Positions 1-7,956 of a stretch of DNA of 64,000 nucleotides are shown here, piece by piece. Source of the stretch: Mucilaginibacter gilvus (lineage in GTDB: Bacteria > Bacteroidota > Bacteroidia > Sphingobacteriales > Sphingobacteriaceae); NCBI RefSeq assembly GCF_004054195.1, contig NZ_SBIW01000004.1, forward strand, positions 310,001-374,000. Reading direction: 5' to 3'. The notes below the pieces were generated by a model that saw nothing but the letters and a program-made list of their open reading frames with translations, had not been told where the DNA came from and ran no database searches. Positions within the stretch are counted from its first letter, which is position 1; every line of letters starts with the position of its first letter. A program made the position numbers and the translations under genes.

Positions 1-1038
1 GATACCAAACCGGTAGAAACCACCCCCACCTCTTTTACTGCCGCGGATGCCACAACGGCCTACACCGCCTTTAACCGGTATTTTTACAATACAAGCGCTA
101 AGCTTTATTACAGTACCACCCGCCGCGATGGATTGGCCGCCATTTGGACGCAGGCCATTTATTGGGACATGGCCATGAATGTGTACGAGCGAACTAAAGA
201 CCCTGCACAGTTGACCATGATAAACGATATGTATCAAGGCGGCTTTAACCAGTACGACGGCTACAATTGGGATAATACCACCACCTGGTTTATTTATGAC
301 GATATGATGTGGTGGGTAATGGCCCTGGCCCGCGCCAATCAGCTTACCGGTAACGATGTTTACCTGCAAAAAGCAATAGCAGGATTTAACCGCGTTTGGA
401 ATGGCTCTTACGACCCTGCAAACGGCGGCATGTTTTGGGATTTTAAGCATAGCGGTAAAAATGCCTGCATTAATTACCCAACGGTGATAGCGGCCATGCG
501 CCTGTACAAAATCACAGGTGATGCAAGCTACCTTGATAAAGCGAAGTTGATCTATAGCTGGTCCAAAGCAAATTTAATGGACGCCGTAACGGGCCGTATT
601 GCCGATCATAAAATTGGCAACAACGCGCCGGGTTATGAGGATTACACCTACAACCAGGGCACTGCTATAGGCGCGGCAGTAGCACTTTATAAAGAAACAA
701 AAGAAGTTGGCTATCTGGATGATGCTAAACTGGTAGCCGGTTACACCCAAACCAAAATGGGCAGCAATGGGCTTTTACCGGCCGAAGGTGATTTTAACGA
801 ACAGGGCGTATTGAAAGCCATATTTGCCCAGTACATGGTGCAGCTGATAACCGATGGCGGCCAAAGCCAGTACCTGGATTGGGTACGCACCAATATTAAC
901 ACCGGCTGGAAGAACCGCGATACCGACAGGAACCTAACCTTTAGGAACTACGCCATCCACTGCCCAACCGGCGACATCCAATCTTACGAGGCAAGCAGCA
1001 TAGTAACGTTTATGCAACTCTGCCCTCCGCAACAGTAA
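1..1038 (+). CDS. Glycoside hydrolase family 76 (alpha-1,6-mannanase-like), 5' end missing
   Basis: The frame is open from base 1, so the start codon and any signal peptide lie upstream of the window; about 345 residues remain. Family GH76 enzymes are (alpha/alpha)6-barrel endo-alpha-1,6-mannanases acting on fungal or yeast mannan. The barrel features are visible: a Trp/Tyr-rich core, an adjacent Asp pair followed by two Met and two Trp (YDDMMWW, near base 296), which matches the family's catalytic Asp-Asp, then GGMFWDF and YNQGTAIGA. The neighbours downstream are unrelated housekeeping methyltransferases, so this is probably the last gene of a mannan-use locus. A hairpin terminator follows at once. 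Family assignment is strong; the exact substrate is inferred. Confidence 0.85.
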   Translation, partial: DTKPVETTPTSFTAADATTAYTAFNRYFYNTSAKLYYSTTRRDGLAAIWTQAIYWDMAMNVYERTKDPAQLTMINDMYQGGFNQYDGYNWDNTTTWFIYDDMMWWVMALARANQLTGNDVYLQKAIAGFNRVWNGSYDPANGGMFWDFKHSGKNACINYPTVIAAMRLYKITGDASYLDKAKLIYSWSKANLMDAVTGRIADHKIGNNAPGYEDYTYNQGTAIGAAVALYKETKEVGYLDDAKLVAGYTQTKMGSNGLLPAEGDFNEQGVLKAIFAQYMVQLITDGGQSQYLDWVRTNINTGWKNRDTDRNLTFRNYAIHCPTGDIQSYEASSIVTFMQLCPPQQ

Positions 1039-1059
1039 ATTTCCATCACAACAATTGAG

Positions 1060-1096
1060 AAAAGGCGCTCCCGTAAATGGGTAAGCGTCTTTTTTT
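1060..1096 (+). terminator. Rho-independent terminator after the GH76 gene
   Basis: A GGCGCT/AGCGTC stem with an inner CCC/GGG pairing is followed by a run of eight T. It lies 22 bases after the mannanase stop codon. Confidence 0.7.
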
Positions 1097-1126
1097 ATAC
1101 AGGTGAATTTAATGTAGCAATGCCGG

Positions 1127-1134
1127 TATATTTG
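1127..1134 (+). promoter_or_regulatory. Bacteroidota -7 element for the DOT1-like gene
   Basis: TATATTTG is a perfect match to the TAnnTTTG -7 consensus of the Bacteroidota primary sigma factor. It ends 21 bases before the ATG at 1156. The -33 part is poor. The next gene (2192) and the PAS kinase (45423) have near-matches (GATATTTG) at the same distance, suggesting very short leaders. Confidence 0.5.
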
Positions 1135-1155
1135 CAATAGAATACCGCCCGGTTT

Positions 1156-2121
1156 ATGATCGAAAATAACTACGCCGCATCCCTGAACGAAATTCGATCG
1201 GATATCGAATCGTTGCGAGGCAATTCGCTTCTTTACCAGCAAAAGAATTTTAGCGCCCGTGTGGAAGCGCTGGATTTTATCGATTTTCATATTATCGGGC
1301 ATATCGACGCGTTGATGCCTCAAATAAGCCAGCCGGATGAATTGCCCTTACTAAGGCAAGACGCGGATAAGATAAAGACGGAGCTCGAGCACATCGATAA
1401 TCAGCTTTTTGAAGAACTCCGGGCGGCTATTCAATCAGATGCTTATAAAAAAAAGGGCTTTAGAAGCCTTGTTGAGGACTTCACGGACCTTAATTTGCTA
1501 CCGAATGGAGAGGAAGAAATTGGCTACGATAACCTGGATGTTTTTATGAATGGTTTGTTGCCCGATCGCGCTTTACCCGTGCCAGTACAAACGCTGGAGG
1601 CGGAAATGGTTTATTATCAGAAAACGCCGGCAAGGCTTGTTTTTGAAATGGTAGAGCAGATCCGGTTTAGCGGAGAGGATGTGTTTTTTGATATTGGTTC
1701 GGGGTTGGGTCAGGTAGCCATGCTGGTAAATCTGCTTGCCGGAGTCAAAGCTATCGGCATCGAGTTTGAGCCTGCTTTTTGCAGTTACGCGAGTGAAGTT
1801 GCCGCCGCGCTTAATTTGCCCGATGTGGATTTTGTGAATACCGATGCCCGTGAAGCCGATTATACAAATGGTACGGTGTTTTTTATGTACACGCCTTTTA
1901 AGGGAAACATGCTGCTGAATGTTTTAGATCGCTTAAAACAGGAATCCACATTAAGGAATATTACGGTGATCACTTATGGCCCCTGTACGCCCGAAGTAAC
2001 ATTGCAAGGCTGGCTGATTCCTACGGGATCGATAGACGGGAGTATCTACAAAGTAGCCGTTTTTACCAGTCGGGAACCGGATAGCGAAACGATGGATGCA
2101 AGGCCGGGAACGGTAGTTTGA
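1156..2121 (+). CDS. DOT1-like SAM-dependent methyltransferase
   Basis: Protein of 321 residues. The N-terminal half (about 1-150) is charged and helical with no recognisable motif. The C-terminal half is a class I methyltransferase: motif I FDIGSGLGQVA near residue 180 binds S-adenosylmethionine, and an acidic residue follows in GIEFEP. The order GSGLGQ, then IGIE, then a TD/D pair and FMYTPFKGNM resembles the DOT1 histone-methylation fold seen in small bacterial proteins. The substrate is unknown. There is no signal peptide, so it is cytoplasmic. It lies 71 bases upstream of rlmF, another methyltransferase, and each appears to have its own promoter. The start at 1156 is the first ATG after a good -7 element. 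Confidence 0.65.
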   Translation: MIENNYAASLNEIRSDIESLRGNSLLYQQKNFSARVEALDFIDFHIIGHIDALMPQISQPDELPLLRQDADKIKTELEHIDNQLFEELRAAIQSDAYKKKGFRSLVEDFTDLNLLPNGEEEIGYDNLDVFMNGLLPDRALPVPVQTLEAEMVYYQKTPARLVFEMVEQIRFSGEDVFFDIGSGLGQVAMLVNLLAGVKAIGIEFEPAFCSYASEVAAALNLPDVDFVNTDAREADYTNGTVFFMYTPFKGNMLLNVLDRLKQESTLRNITVITYGPCTPEVTLQGWLIPTGSIDGSIYKVAVFTSREPDSETMDARPGTVV

Positions 2122-2161
2122 TAAAGCATTTGTTTACTGCCCGCGTTTGTACAGGAATGCC

Positions 2162-2169
2162 GATATTTG
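2162..2169 (+). promoter_or_regulatory. Probable -7 element for rlmF
   Basis: GATATTTG matches seven of eight positions of TAnnTTTG and lies 22 bases before the rlmF ATG, the same geometry as the preceding gene. No -33 TTTG at the usual 19-21 base spacing is present. Confidence 0.35.
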
Positions 2170-2191
2170 CGGCATTGTTATAAATTAAATT

Positions 2192-3175
2192 ATGCCATCA
2201 GCCGAAAAACAAAAACCCGCCGAAAAAGAAAGTTTGCATCCGCGCAATTTACACCGGGCAGGTTATGATTTTGATAAGCTGATCAAAGCATCGCCCACGC
2301 TGCGCCCGTTTGTTAAACTCAATCAGTATGAGATCGAATCAATTGATTTTGCCGACGCGGAAGCGGTAAAGGAACTGAACAGGGCTTTGCTTAAGTTTTT
2401 CTACGGCATAAATTACTGGGATATTCCCGCAGGGTATCTTTGCCCGCCGATACCCGGCCGTGCAGATTACATCCATTATATTGCCGATCTGCTGGCCGAA
2501 GGAAACAGTGGTGCCATCCCTACCGGGAAAAGCATCAAAGTTTTAGATGTTGGCGTTGGCGCTAACTGCGTATATCCGCTAATAGGTAACAGCGTTTACG
2601 GCTGGCAATTTACCGGTACTGATACTGATGCCGAGGCTATTCGCTGGGCGAATAAGATCGCATCTGCAAGCCCGGAGCTAAATAATGCCATTAAAATTCG
2701 CCCGCAAAGCAACAAGGCAAATATATTTAAAGGCGCAATTACGCAGGGCGAAATATTTGATATTACCATTTGCAATCCGCCGTTTCATGCCTCGTTGAAA
2801 GACGCGCAAGCCGGCACGCTGAAGAAACTGCAGAACCTGAATAATGGCAAACCGCAACAGCCGCAGCTAAACTTCGGTGGGAAAAATACCGAGCTATGGT
2901 ACCCTGGCGGCGAGGTTGCGTTTATCCGAAATATGGTTGACCAAAGCGCGCTTTTTGCCGATAAGGTAATGTGGTTCTCTACCCTCGTATCCAAAAAAGA
3001 CACTCTTGCCTCCGTTTACCGTGCCTTAAGTAAAGTAAAGGCTGTAGAGGTAAAAACCATTAACATGGCCCAGGGACAAAAGGTAAGCCGCATAGTTGCC
3101 TGGACATTCCTGAGCGAAGCCGCGCAGCGCACCTGGCGCAATACGTATTGGAAAGAGACCGCATCGAAGATTTAG
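2192..3175 (+). CDS. rlmF: 23S rRNA (adenine(1618)-N(6))-methyltransferase RlmF
   Basis: Protein of 327 residues, normal for RlmF. The enzyme transfers a methyl group from SAM to N6 of A1618 in 23S rRNA. The family N-terminal signature HPRNLHRAGYDF is present near residue 16, then YWDIPAGYLCPPIPGRADYI; the SAM loop is VLDVGVGANC and the amino-methylating motif is CNPPFHAS, the NPPF form of the N6-adenine/glutamine methyltransferase motif. There is no signal peptide, as expected for a cytoplasmic rRNA enzyme. It stands alone between genes of unrelated function. The identification is firm because several separate family motifs occur in the right order. Confidence 0.92.
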   Translation: MPSAEKQKPAEKESLHPRNLHRAGYDFDKLIKASPTLRPFVKLNQYEIESIDFADAEAVKELNRALLKFFYGINYWDIPAGYLCPPIPGRADYIHYIADLLAEGNSGAIPTGKSIKVLDVGVGANCVYPLIGNSVYGWQFTGTDTDAEAIRWANKIASASPELNNAIKIRPQSNKANIFKGAITQGEIFDITICNPPFHASLKDAQAGTLKKLQNLNNGKPQQPQLNFGGKNTELWYPGGEVAFIRNMVDQSALFADKVMWFSTLVSKKDTLASVYRALSKVKAVEVKTINMAQGQKVSRIVAWTFLSEAAQRTWRNTYWKETASKI

Positions 3176-3239
3176 CATTGCGCCGGAGGCAATACTCATA
3201 AAACATTCTTATTTTTAGCGATACCAATTAACTAGATAC

Positions 3240-4715
3240 GTGAGGCCCGGCATTGCAGCAATTCTGTTTTTCCTGCTTTTTAATATAGCTGCTCTTGGCA
3301 AGGCAGGCAACGGTTGCGCGATAAAATCAGTTACCGCCCCGCAGGATACCACAAAAAAAGATAAGCTCAAGAAAACAAACGCCTGTAATACCATTGGCAA
3401 CCTTACAGGCAATACCTGCATTGGAAGCACCTTAACCGCTTCCGCTACCGACCCGATAGCATCTGTAGAGTGGATTTACGAGAACACCTCAACCGTTGCC
3501 AAGCAACAGGCGCAAAACACCCCATATGCTTTCAGAGCCGATATTGCAGGTACGTATTTTGTAAAAATAATTACGCAGGCAGGCTGCGAACTCAACTCCA
3601 ACTCCATAACCATTACCAATCTCAAGGTGCCGATCATTGAGATCTCCACGCGATCCAATATTATTTGTGCCGAGTACCCTAATCCATCTTTTACCGGGGT
3701 GCCCACCTTTAACGGAAACCACGCAACTTACCAATGGAAGGTAAATGAAATAAATGATGGCCCCCTGGTTACCGATGTTAACCAGCCTTTTATGCCGGCC
3801 GGGTTAAAAAAGGGCGATGTGGTAAGCTGTGAAATGACCAGTACCGATGTTTGCATTACTACCCCGGTAGTACAAAGTAACCACATTACCATAGATGATA
3901 TCCCGGTGGAGAATCCGTCGGTAAGTATTGAGCGGAGTGCTGCCAACCCCTGCGCCGGGAGTACCTTGGTGTTTACTGCTATCCCGGTGAACGGCGGTGA
4001 TTTACCTGATTATCAATGGTATGTAAACTTGGTGGCAGCCCCAAACGGCAACGCTAAAATCTTTATATCAGGCCGGCTGAATGAGGGCGATGAGGTTACC
4101 TGTAGCATGGTGAGCAATGCAAAGGTATGCCAGGTAACCACATCGGCTACCAGTATGCCATACATCGTAAGGCTTATTCCGCTGGTTACGCCGAAAATAA
4201 GCGTTAGTCCCGTTACTTTCGAAGCAGGTGTATCTGTAACGTACAAGGCTACAGTAGAAAACGCCGGACCCGGCCCGGTATATCAATGGCAAATAAACAG
4301 CATAAACGCGGGTTCGGGATCAGATACCTTTGTTGCTACCAAACTTGTACCAGGCGATGTGATCAAATGCATATTAACAAGCAATGCAGATTGTACAACC
4401 AGCGATATGGTGACTTCAGACCCGGTGGTGAATAATGCCACCATACCCTTTAAGGCAGCGACAGCAAATTTATTTACGCCCAACGGAGATGGCGTAAACG
4501 ACACCTGGAGTTTTCCCGGTGTAGATGCTTTTAGAAATGCTAAAGTGAGGGTGTATAACCGTTACGGCCAGCAGGTGTTCCATTCAGCAGGCTCTGTGGA
4601 GGAATGGGATGGAAAAACAGACGCCGGGAAACAATGTCCATCCGGCGTATATTATTATTTCATAAACCTCAATCAAACCCAAACCACTGTGGGTTCGGTT
4701 ACCATTATCAGGTAA
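3240..4715 (+). CDS. Secreted protein with Ig/PKD-like repeats and T9SS type B sorting domain
   Basis: GTG start, 491 residues. A signal peptide (IAAILFFLLFNIAALGKA) is followed by about four repeats of 90-100 residues, each with a YQWKVN- or YQWQIN-like core, a GD-VxC strand and paired cysteines. The last 85 residues are the gliding-motility-associated C-terminal domain: FTPNGDGVNDTW, VRVYNRYGQQVF, WDGK, CPSGVYYYFI and a terminal TIIR. This is the T9SS type B signal that directs export through the outer membrane. The same repeats and C-terminus occur in the two NHL proteins at 14924-22609. It probably acts as an adhesin or surface protein; no catalytic domain is visible. GTG is chosen because it directly precedes a normal signal peptide. 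Confidence 0.8.
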   Translation: MRPGIAAILFFLLFNIAALGKAGNGCAIKSVTAPQDTTKKDKLKKTNACNTIGNLTGNTCIGSTLTASATDPIASVEWIYENTSTVAKQQAQNTPYAFRADIAGTYFVKIITQAGCELNSNSITITNLKVPIIEISTRSNIICAEYPNPSFTGVPTFNGNHATYQWKVNEINDGPLVTDVNQPFMPAGLKKGDVVSCEMTSTDVCITTPVVQSNHITIDDIPVENPSVSIERSAANPCAGSTLVFTAIPVNGGDLPDYQWYVNLVAAPNGNAKIFISGRLNEGDEVTCSMVSNAKVCQVTTSATSMPYIVRLIPLVTPKISVSPVTFEAGVSVTYKATVENAGPGPVYQWQINSINAGSGSDTFVATKLVPGDVIKCILTSNADCTTSDMVTSDPVVNNATIPFKAATANLFTPNGDGVNDTWSFPGVDAFRNAKVRVYNRYGQQVFHSAGSVEEWDGKTDAGKQCPSGVYYYFINLNQTQTTVGSVTIIR

Positions 4716-4721
4716 GCTTAA

Positions 4722-5039
4722 TTACTCGGCTACCTTTTCGGCTTCTGGCTTAACAGTTTTGGCCGCTTTTGGTTCAACTGCAACAATTTCTTTAACTACT
4801 GCAACTTCTTTAGCTTCGGTTGCTGCTTTTACAAGAGCGTCTTTATCTACCTTAACTTCTGCAGAAAGTTTTTTGGCTAAATTTTTAGCGCTTTTTTCAA
4901 TTTCTTTTGTTGTTTTTTTGGAGGCGACACCCAGCTTTTCGGCTGCTGCTTTTAGTTGGGCAACAAGGGTTGCTTTAATAGTTTCGGTTGTGTTTTTCCG
5001 GGTGGATTTTACTAAGGCTTTCAGTTTGTTTTTTTTCAT
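4722..5039 (-). CDS. Lys/Ala-rich histone H1-like DNA-binding protein
   Basis: Protein of 105 residues made almost only of Lys, Ala, Glu, Val and Thr, with MKKNKLKALVKSTRKNT at its start and a helical, heptad-like middle (AAEKLGVASKKTTKEIEKS). Composition and size are those of bacterial histone H1-like proteins (Hc1/AlgP type) found in Bacteroidota, which bind and compact DNA without sequence specificity. The C-terminus is more acidic (VEPKAAKTVKPEAEKVAE) than in typical Hc1, so a role as a coiled-coil or phasin-like protein is possible. It converges on the T9SS gene with only 6 bases between the stops. An 8-bp inverted repeat lies upstream at 5097-5125. Confidence 0.55.
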   Translation of the reverse strand: MKKNKLKALVKSTRKNTTETIKATLVAQLKAAAEKLGVASKKTTKEIEKSAKNLAKKLSAEVKVDKDALVKAATEAKEVAVVKEIVAVEPKAAKTVKPEAEKVAE

Positions 5040-5096
5040 AGCTGCGAATTATTGCGCGAAGATAAGTTAGTATCAGGTTAATTCAATGTTATCATT

Positions 5097-5125
5097 ATGT
5101 TAAGTGCCATATAAGTGCTTAACAT
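5097..5125. promoter_or_regulatory. Inverted repeat, possible operator
   Basis: ATGTTAAG and CTTAACAT are perfect 8-base inverted arms separated by 13 bases. The site is 58 bases upstream of the histone-like gene (minus strand) and 34 bases upstream of the small membrane ORF (plus strand), so it could serve either. Which regulator would bind is unknown. Confidence 0.35.
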
Positions 5126-5158
5126 TGACCCAATTAGGCATGGCTATTGTGGGTTTTA

Positions 5159-5317
5159 ATGATGATGCAGATCAATTATTACGAAATAGGATTAGTGGTA
5201 CTACTGGCTGTAGGGCTGGTAATATGGTTAATAATACGTAACCGTAAGGACGAGAAGGCATTTGAAAAAGATGAATTAACCGATACAGTCGATTCGCCCG
5301 ATCCCGATAAAGAGTAG
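5159..5317 (+). CDS. Small single-pass membrane protein
   Basis: Short ORF of 52 residues beginning with three ATG codons in a row (5159, 5162, 5165). After QINYYEI comes one hydrophobic helix, GLVVLLAVGLVIWLII, then a basic stop-transfer RNRKDEK and a strongly acidic tail ending DSPDPDKE. The Arg/Lys after the helix and the acidic tail predict an outside N-terminus and a cytoplasmic tail. The stop at 5317 lies one base from the stop of the convergent DUF47 gene. Its length, clean hydrophobic helix and tight packing argue for a real gene, but I do not recognise a family. Confidence 0.5.
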   Translation: MMMQINYYEIGLVVLLAVGLVIWLIIRNRKDEKAFEKDELTDTVDSPDPDKE

Positions 5318-5318
5318 C

Positions 5319-5957
5319 CTACTTGTTTTTGATGATGATGCTCTCTATCACCACGGTAGCGTGCTCGCATTTATCGGTAGTGCGCTCCAGCGCGGCCAAT
5401 ATTTCGGTGTATTTGATCACTTCTACAGAGTTTTTTTCGCTTTCCATAACCGCGCCAACGGCTTTGCCAGAGACCTGATCGGCATAATGCTCCAGCTGTT
5501 TAATTTTATTGCAGTTGTCTTTTATCGCGTCCGAGTTATCTAAATTGCTCAGGCCTGTTACGGCAGCCTGCAATTCTATACAGCTTTCAATAATAATACC
5601 CGCCAATTCTTTTATAGCCGGATTTGCCGGTTCTGATTGGAACAGGCTATACCTACGCGATGAAATATGGATATAATCGCAAACGTTATTGATAGCAGAA
5701 GCCAAAGCATACATATCGCTACGGGCAAAGGGCGATACAAAAGCCTTTGCCGATGCCAGGTAAACTTTGTGCTTTACTTCGTTCCCGGTTTGCTTGAGGC
5801 GGCTTATTTGGTTAAGCAGGATATTATGGTCCTGCGATTCGCCGCTTACCAATTTAAAAAGCAATTCGGCCATTTGCACGTTGAGGGTGCAGGATTGATC
5901 GAAGAGGTCAAAAAATGCGCGGTCTTTTGGTACCAAAAACTTTAACAGGGTTGCCAT
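5319..5957 (-). CDS. DUF47 family PhoU-like protein
   Basis: Protein of 212 residues, predicted all helical and cytoplasmic. The start MATLLKFLVPKDRAFFDLFDQ and later SDMYALASAINNVCDYIH are typical of DUF47, a distant relative of PhoU that usually sits just upstream of a Pit-type low-affinity phosphate transporter and is thought to regulate it. Here no pit gene follows: downstream there is only the convergent small membrane ORF, and upstream lies a kinase gene on the same strand. It may act on a transporter elsewhere in the genome. Family assignment is confident; the role in phosphate transport is inferred from relatives. Confidence 0.8.
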   Translation of the reverse strand: MATLLKFLVPKDRAFFDLFDQSCTLNVQMAELLFKLVSGESQDHNILLNQISRLKQTGNEVKHKVYLASAKAFVSPFARSDMYALASAINNVCDYIHISSRRYSLFQSEPANPAIKELAGIIIESCIELQAAVTGLSNLDNSDAIKDNCNKIKQLEHYADQVSGKAVGAVMESEKNSVEVIKYTEILAALERTTDKCEHATVVIESIIIKNK

Positions 5958-6043
5958 GTAGTAGCTATTTGCTACAAACCTACAAAAAGCATATTAAGCC
6001 TGTGTTAATGTTTGGCTTTATATAGTCCAAATAAGCCATAAAA

Positions 6044-7873
6044 TTACATCCCGGGTATAAATATTTCTATCTGGGTGCCTTTTAACTGTTCGCTTTGCAC
6101 CTGCATCTTACCATCCAGCAGGTTTACGCGGGCGGCTATGTTTTTCCAGCCGATGCCCTTAGATTCATCTATCTTGCTGGCATCAAATCCCTTCCCGTTG
6201 TCTTTAATACTTAGTGTAAGGTTGCTTTCTTTTTGAACAATATCAATATCTATGTGTGTTGCCTGCGCATGTTTCATCATATTATTAAGCACTTCCTGTA
6301 CAATGCGGTATATCGAAAGTTCGTTTGGTTTGGCAAACTGGTATTGCCTGATATCCTCCGGCACATTCAGCATCACCTCGGTGCCACCCGCCGAGTTCAC
6401 CTTTTGGCAAAGGTCCTCCAGCGCCGCAAACAGGCCGAAGCTAAGCCCTTCGGGTATCAGGTTATGCGATATGTGGCGCACTTCGTTAATGGTTTTATCA
6501 ACCAAATTAAGCGCGTTGTTTACCGCCGGCACCTCGGCGTCCTGTGGTTGCAGCACAGAGATATTCATTTTAATGACGGATAGCATCTGGCCTATGCTAT
6601 CGTGCAGGTCGCGGGCTATGCGAATGCGCTCTTTTTGCTCACCCTCAAAAAGGGATTTGGTCGTTATCTCCTGTTGCTTAAATACTTCGGCCTGCAGGCG
6701 TTTTTCCTGCTTGTATTTGTTTTTACGGATGATGAGGAAGGCCAAAGATACGCCGAGTATCAATAATATAACCGAGCCAAAAAGCCAGTAATTTTTCCGG
6801 CTTATTTCAAACTGTTGCTGCTGTATCAGTTTTTGTTTGCGTTCGGTTTCAAACTTTACGTTCAATTCCGATAGCTGCCGGGTATTGTCCAGGTTGATGA
6901 ATTTGTCTTTAGTTAGGGCGTAAAGCTTATGGTATTCAAAAGCGCTTTTGTAGTTGCCCACTTTGGCTGCGGCGTCTCCCATACTATCATACGCAGATTC
7001 AACAATCTCGATGGCGTTTATTTTTGTGGCAATGGCTATGCTTTTTTCGCAATAGAGTTTGGCGTTTGTAAAATCGCCCAGCTCGCCATACAGGTTACCA
7101 ATATTATTATAAGTGGCGGCCATCATCCACTCATCGCCGGTTTTAAGCGACAGGTCTATGGCTTTAAAGTTGTATTGTAGCGAGGCGGCATAGTCTTTTT
7201 GGAATTTATACACAATGGCCACGTTGCTAAGCGCCATGGCTATTTTTGCCGGGATGTTCTTTTTGGTGTAAACATCCAAAGCGTTCTTATATGCTATGAT
7301 TGCCTTATCATATTTTAGCTGCTGCTCATAAACGGTTCCCTTATTGTTTTGGCAATCGGCGGCCAATTCCTCTTCGTTAACTTCCAAGGCCAGTTTCTCA
7401 GCTTTTTCGTAATAGCCCAAAGCTTCTTCAAATTTTTTCCAGCTGATGTAGATTGCGCCAATGCCTTTGTAGATATGCGCGGTTAAGGTTTTATCGCCAA
7501 TATCATCCGCTGTATGCAAAGCCTTTTGGTAGATCTCCAACGATTTTACATTCTCGCCCTTATCGGCATACATCCTACCCAGGCTAATGTTAGCCTGGAT
7601 AAAAGTTTTGGCATTATTGGTTTGCTTTGCGGCCAGGATAATTTCGTTCAGCAACACCCCGGCGGTATCGGTACTTCCTTTTTTGAGGTAGGCTTTGGCC
7701 GCTTCTAATTTCAGACTAAGGTTATCCGGTTGTTTTTGTAATTCGCTTAAAATTTGAGGCAGGGTTTTGGCAGCCGGGGGCATTTGCGCTAAACCCAATA
7801 AAGGGGAAATAAACAAAGCCAGGGCCAATACCAGTGGCTTTACGTGGAAACTACCAGGAAACTTTACCATCAA
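6044..7873 (-). CDS. TPR-containing sensor histidine kinase (HisKA_3 type)
   Basis: Protein of 609 residues. A signal peptide or first membrane helix (VLALALFISPLLGLA) precedes about seven tetratricopeptide repeats (roughly 40-330), for example YDKAIIAYKNALDVY and AATYNNIGNLYGELGDF. A short coiled coil leads to a transmembrane helix (WLFGSVILLILGVSLAFLI, about 360-380). The kinase core follows: RIARDLHDSIGQML with His near 424 as phospho-acceptor, the N-box VQEVLNNMMKHA, DNGKGFD and a GIGWKN lid. This NarL-type layout senses in the periplasm through TPRs and phosphorylates a LuxR-type response regulator. No regulator gene is adjacent; the GlxA-like regulator next to it has no receiver domain. 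The related kinase at 24438 has the same design. Confidence 0.88.
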   Translation of the reverse strand: MMVKFPGSFHVKPLVLALALFISPLLGLAQMPPAAKTLPQILSELQKQPDNLSLKLEAAKAYLKKGSTDTAGVLLNEIILAAKQTNNAKTFIQANISLGRMYADKGENVKSLEIYQKALHTADDIGDKTLTAHIYKGIGAIYISWKKFEEALGYYEKAEKLALEVNEEELAADCQNNKGTVYEQQLKYDKAIIAYKNALDVYTKKNIPAKIAMALSNVAIVYKFQKDYAASLQYNFKAIDLSLKTGDEWMMAATYNNIGNLYGELGDFTNAKLYCEKSIAIATKINAIEIVESAYDSMGDAAAKVGNYKSAFEYHKLYALTKDKFINLDNTRQLSELNVKFETERKQKLIQQQQFEISRKNYWLFGSVILLILGVSLAFLIIRKNKYKQEKRLQAEVFKQQEITTKSLFEGEQKERIRIARDLHDSIGQMLSVIKMNISVLQPQDAEVPAVNNALNLVDKTINEVRHISHNLIPEGLSFGLFAALEDLCQKVNSAGGTEVMLNVPEDIRQYQFAKPNELSIYRIVQEVLNNMMKHAQATHIDIDIVQKESNLTLSIKDNGKGFDASKIDESKGIGWKNIAARVNLLDGKMQVQSEQLKGTQIEIFIPGM

Positions 7874-7956
7874 TTAAGGAATATAATATCCTATAATAAT
7901 ACAGGTATTTTATGCTAAACTCAAAAGAATAATATGTTGATGGGTTGTGCAGGATA

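Noticed and set aside
934..1323. Minus-strand ORF of 129 residues over the end of the GH76 gene and the start of the DOT1-like gene
   Set aside because: It overlaps two well supported plus-strand genes and a terminator, and its composition (Cys/His/Arg scattered) is that of an antisense frame.
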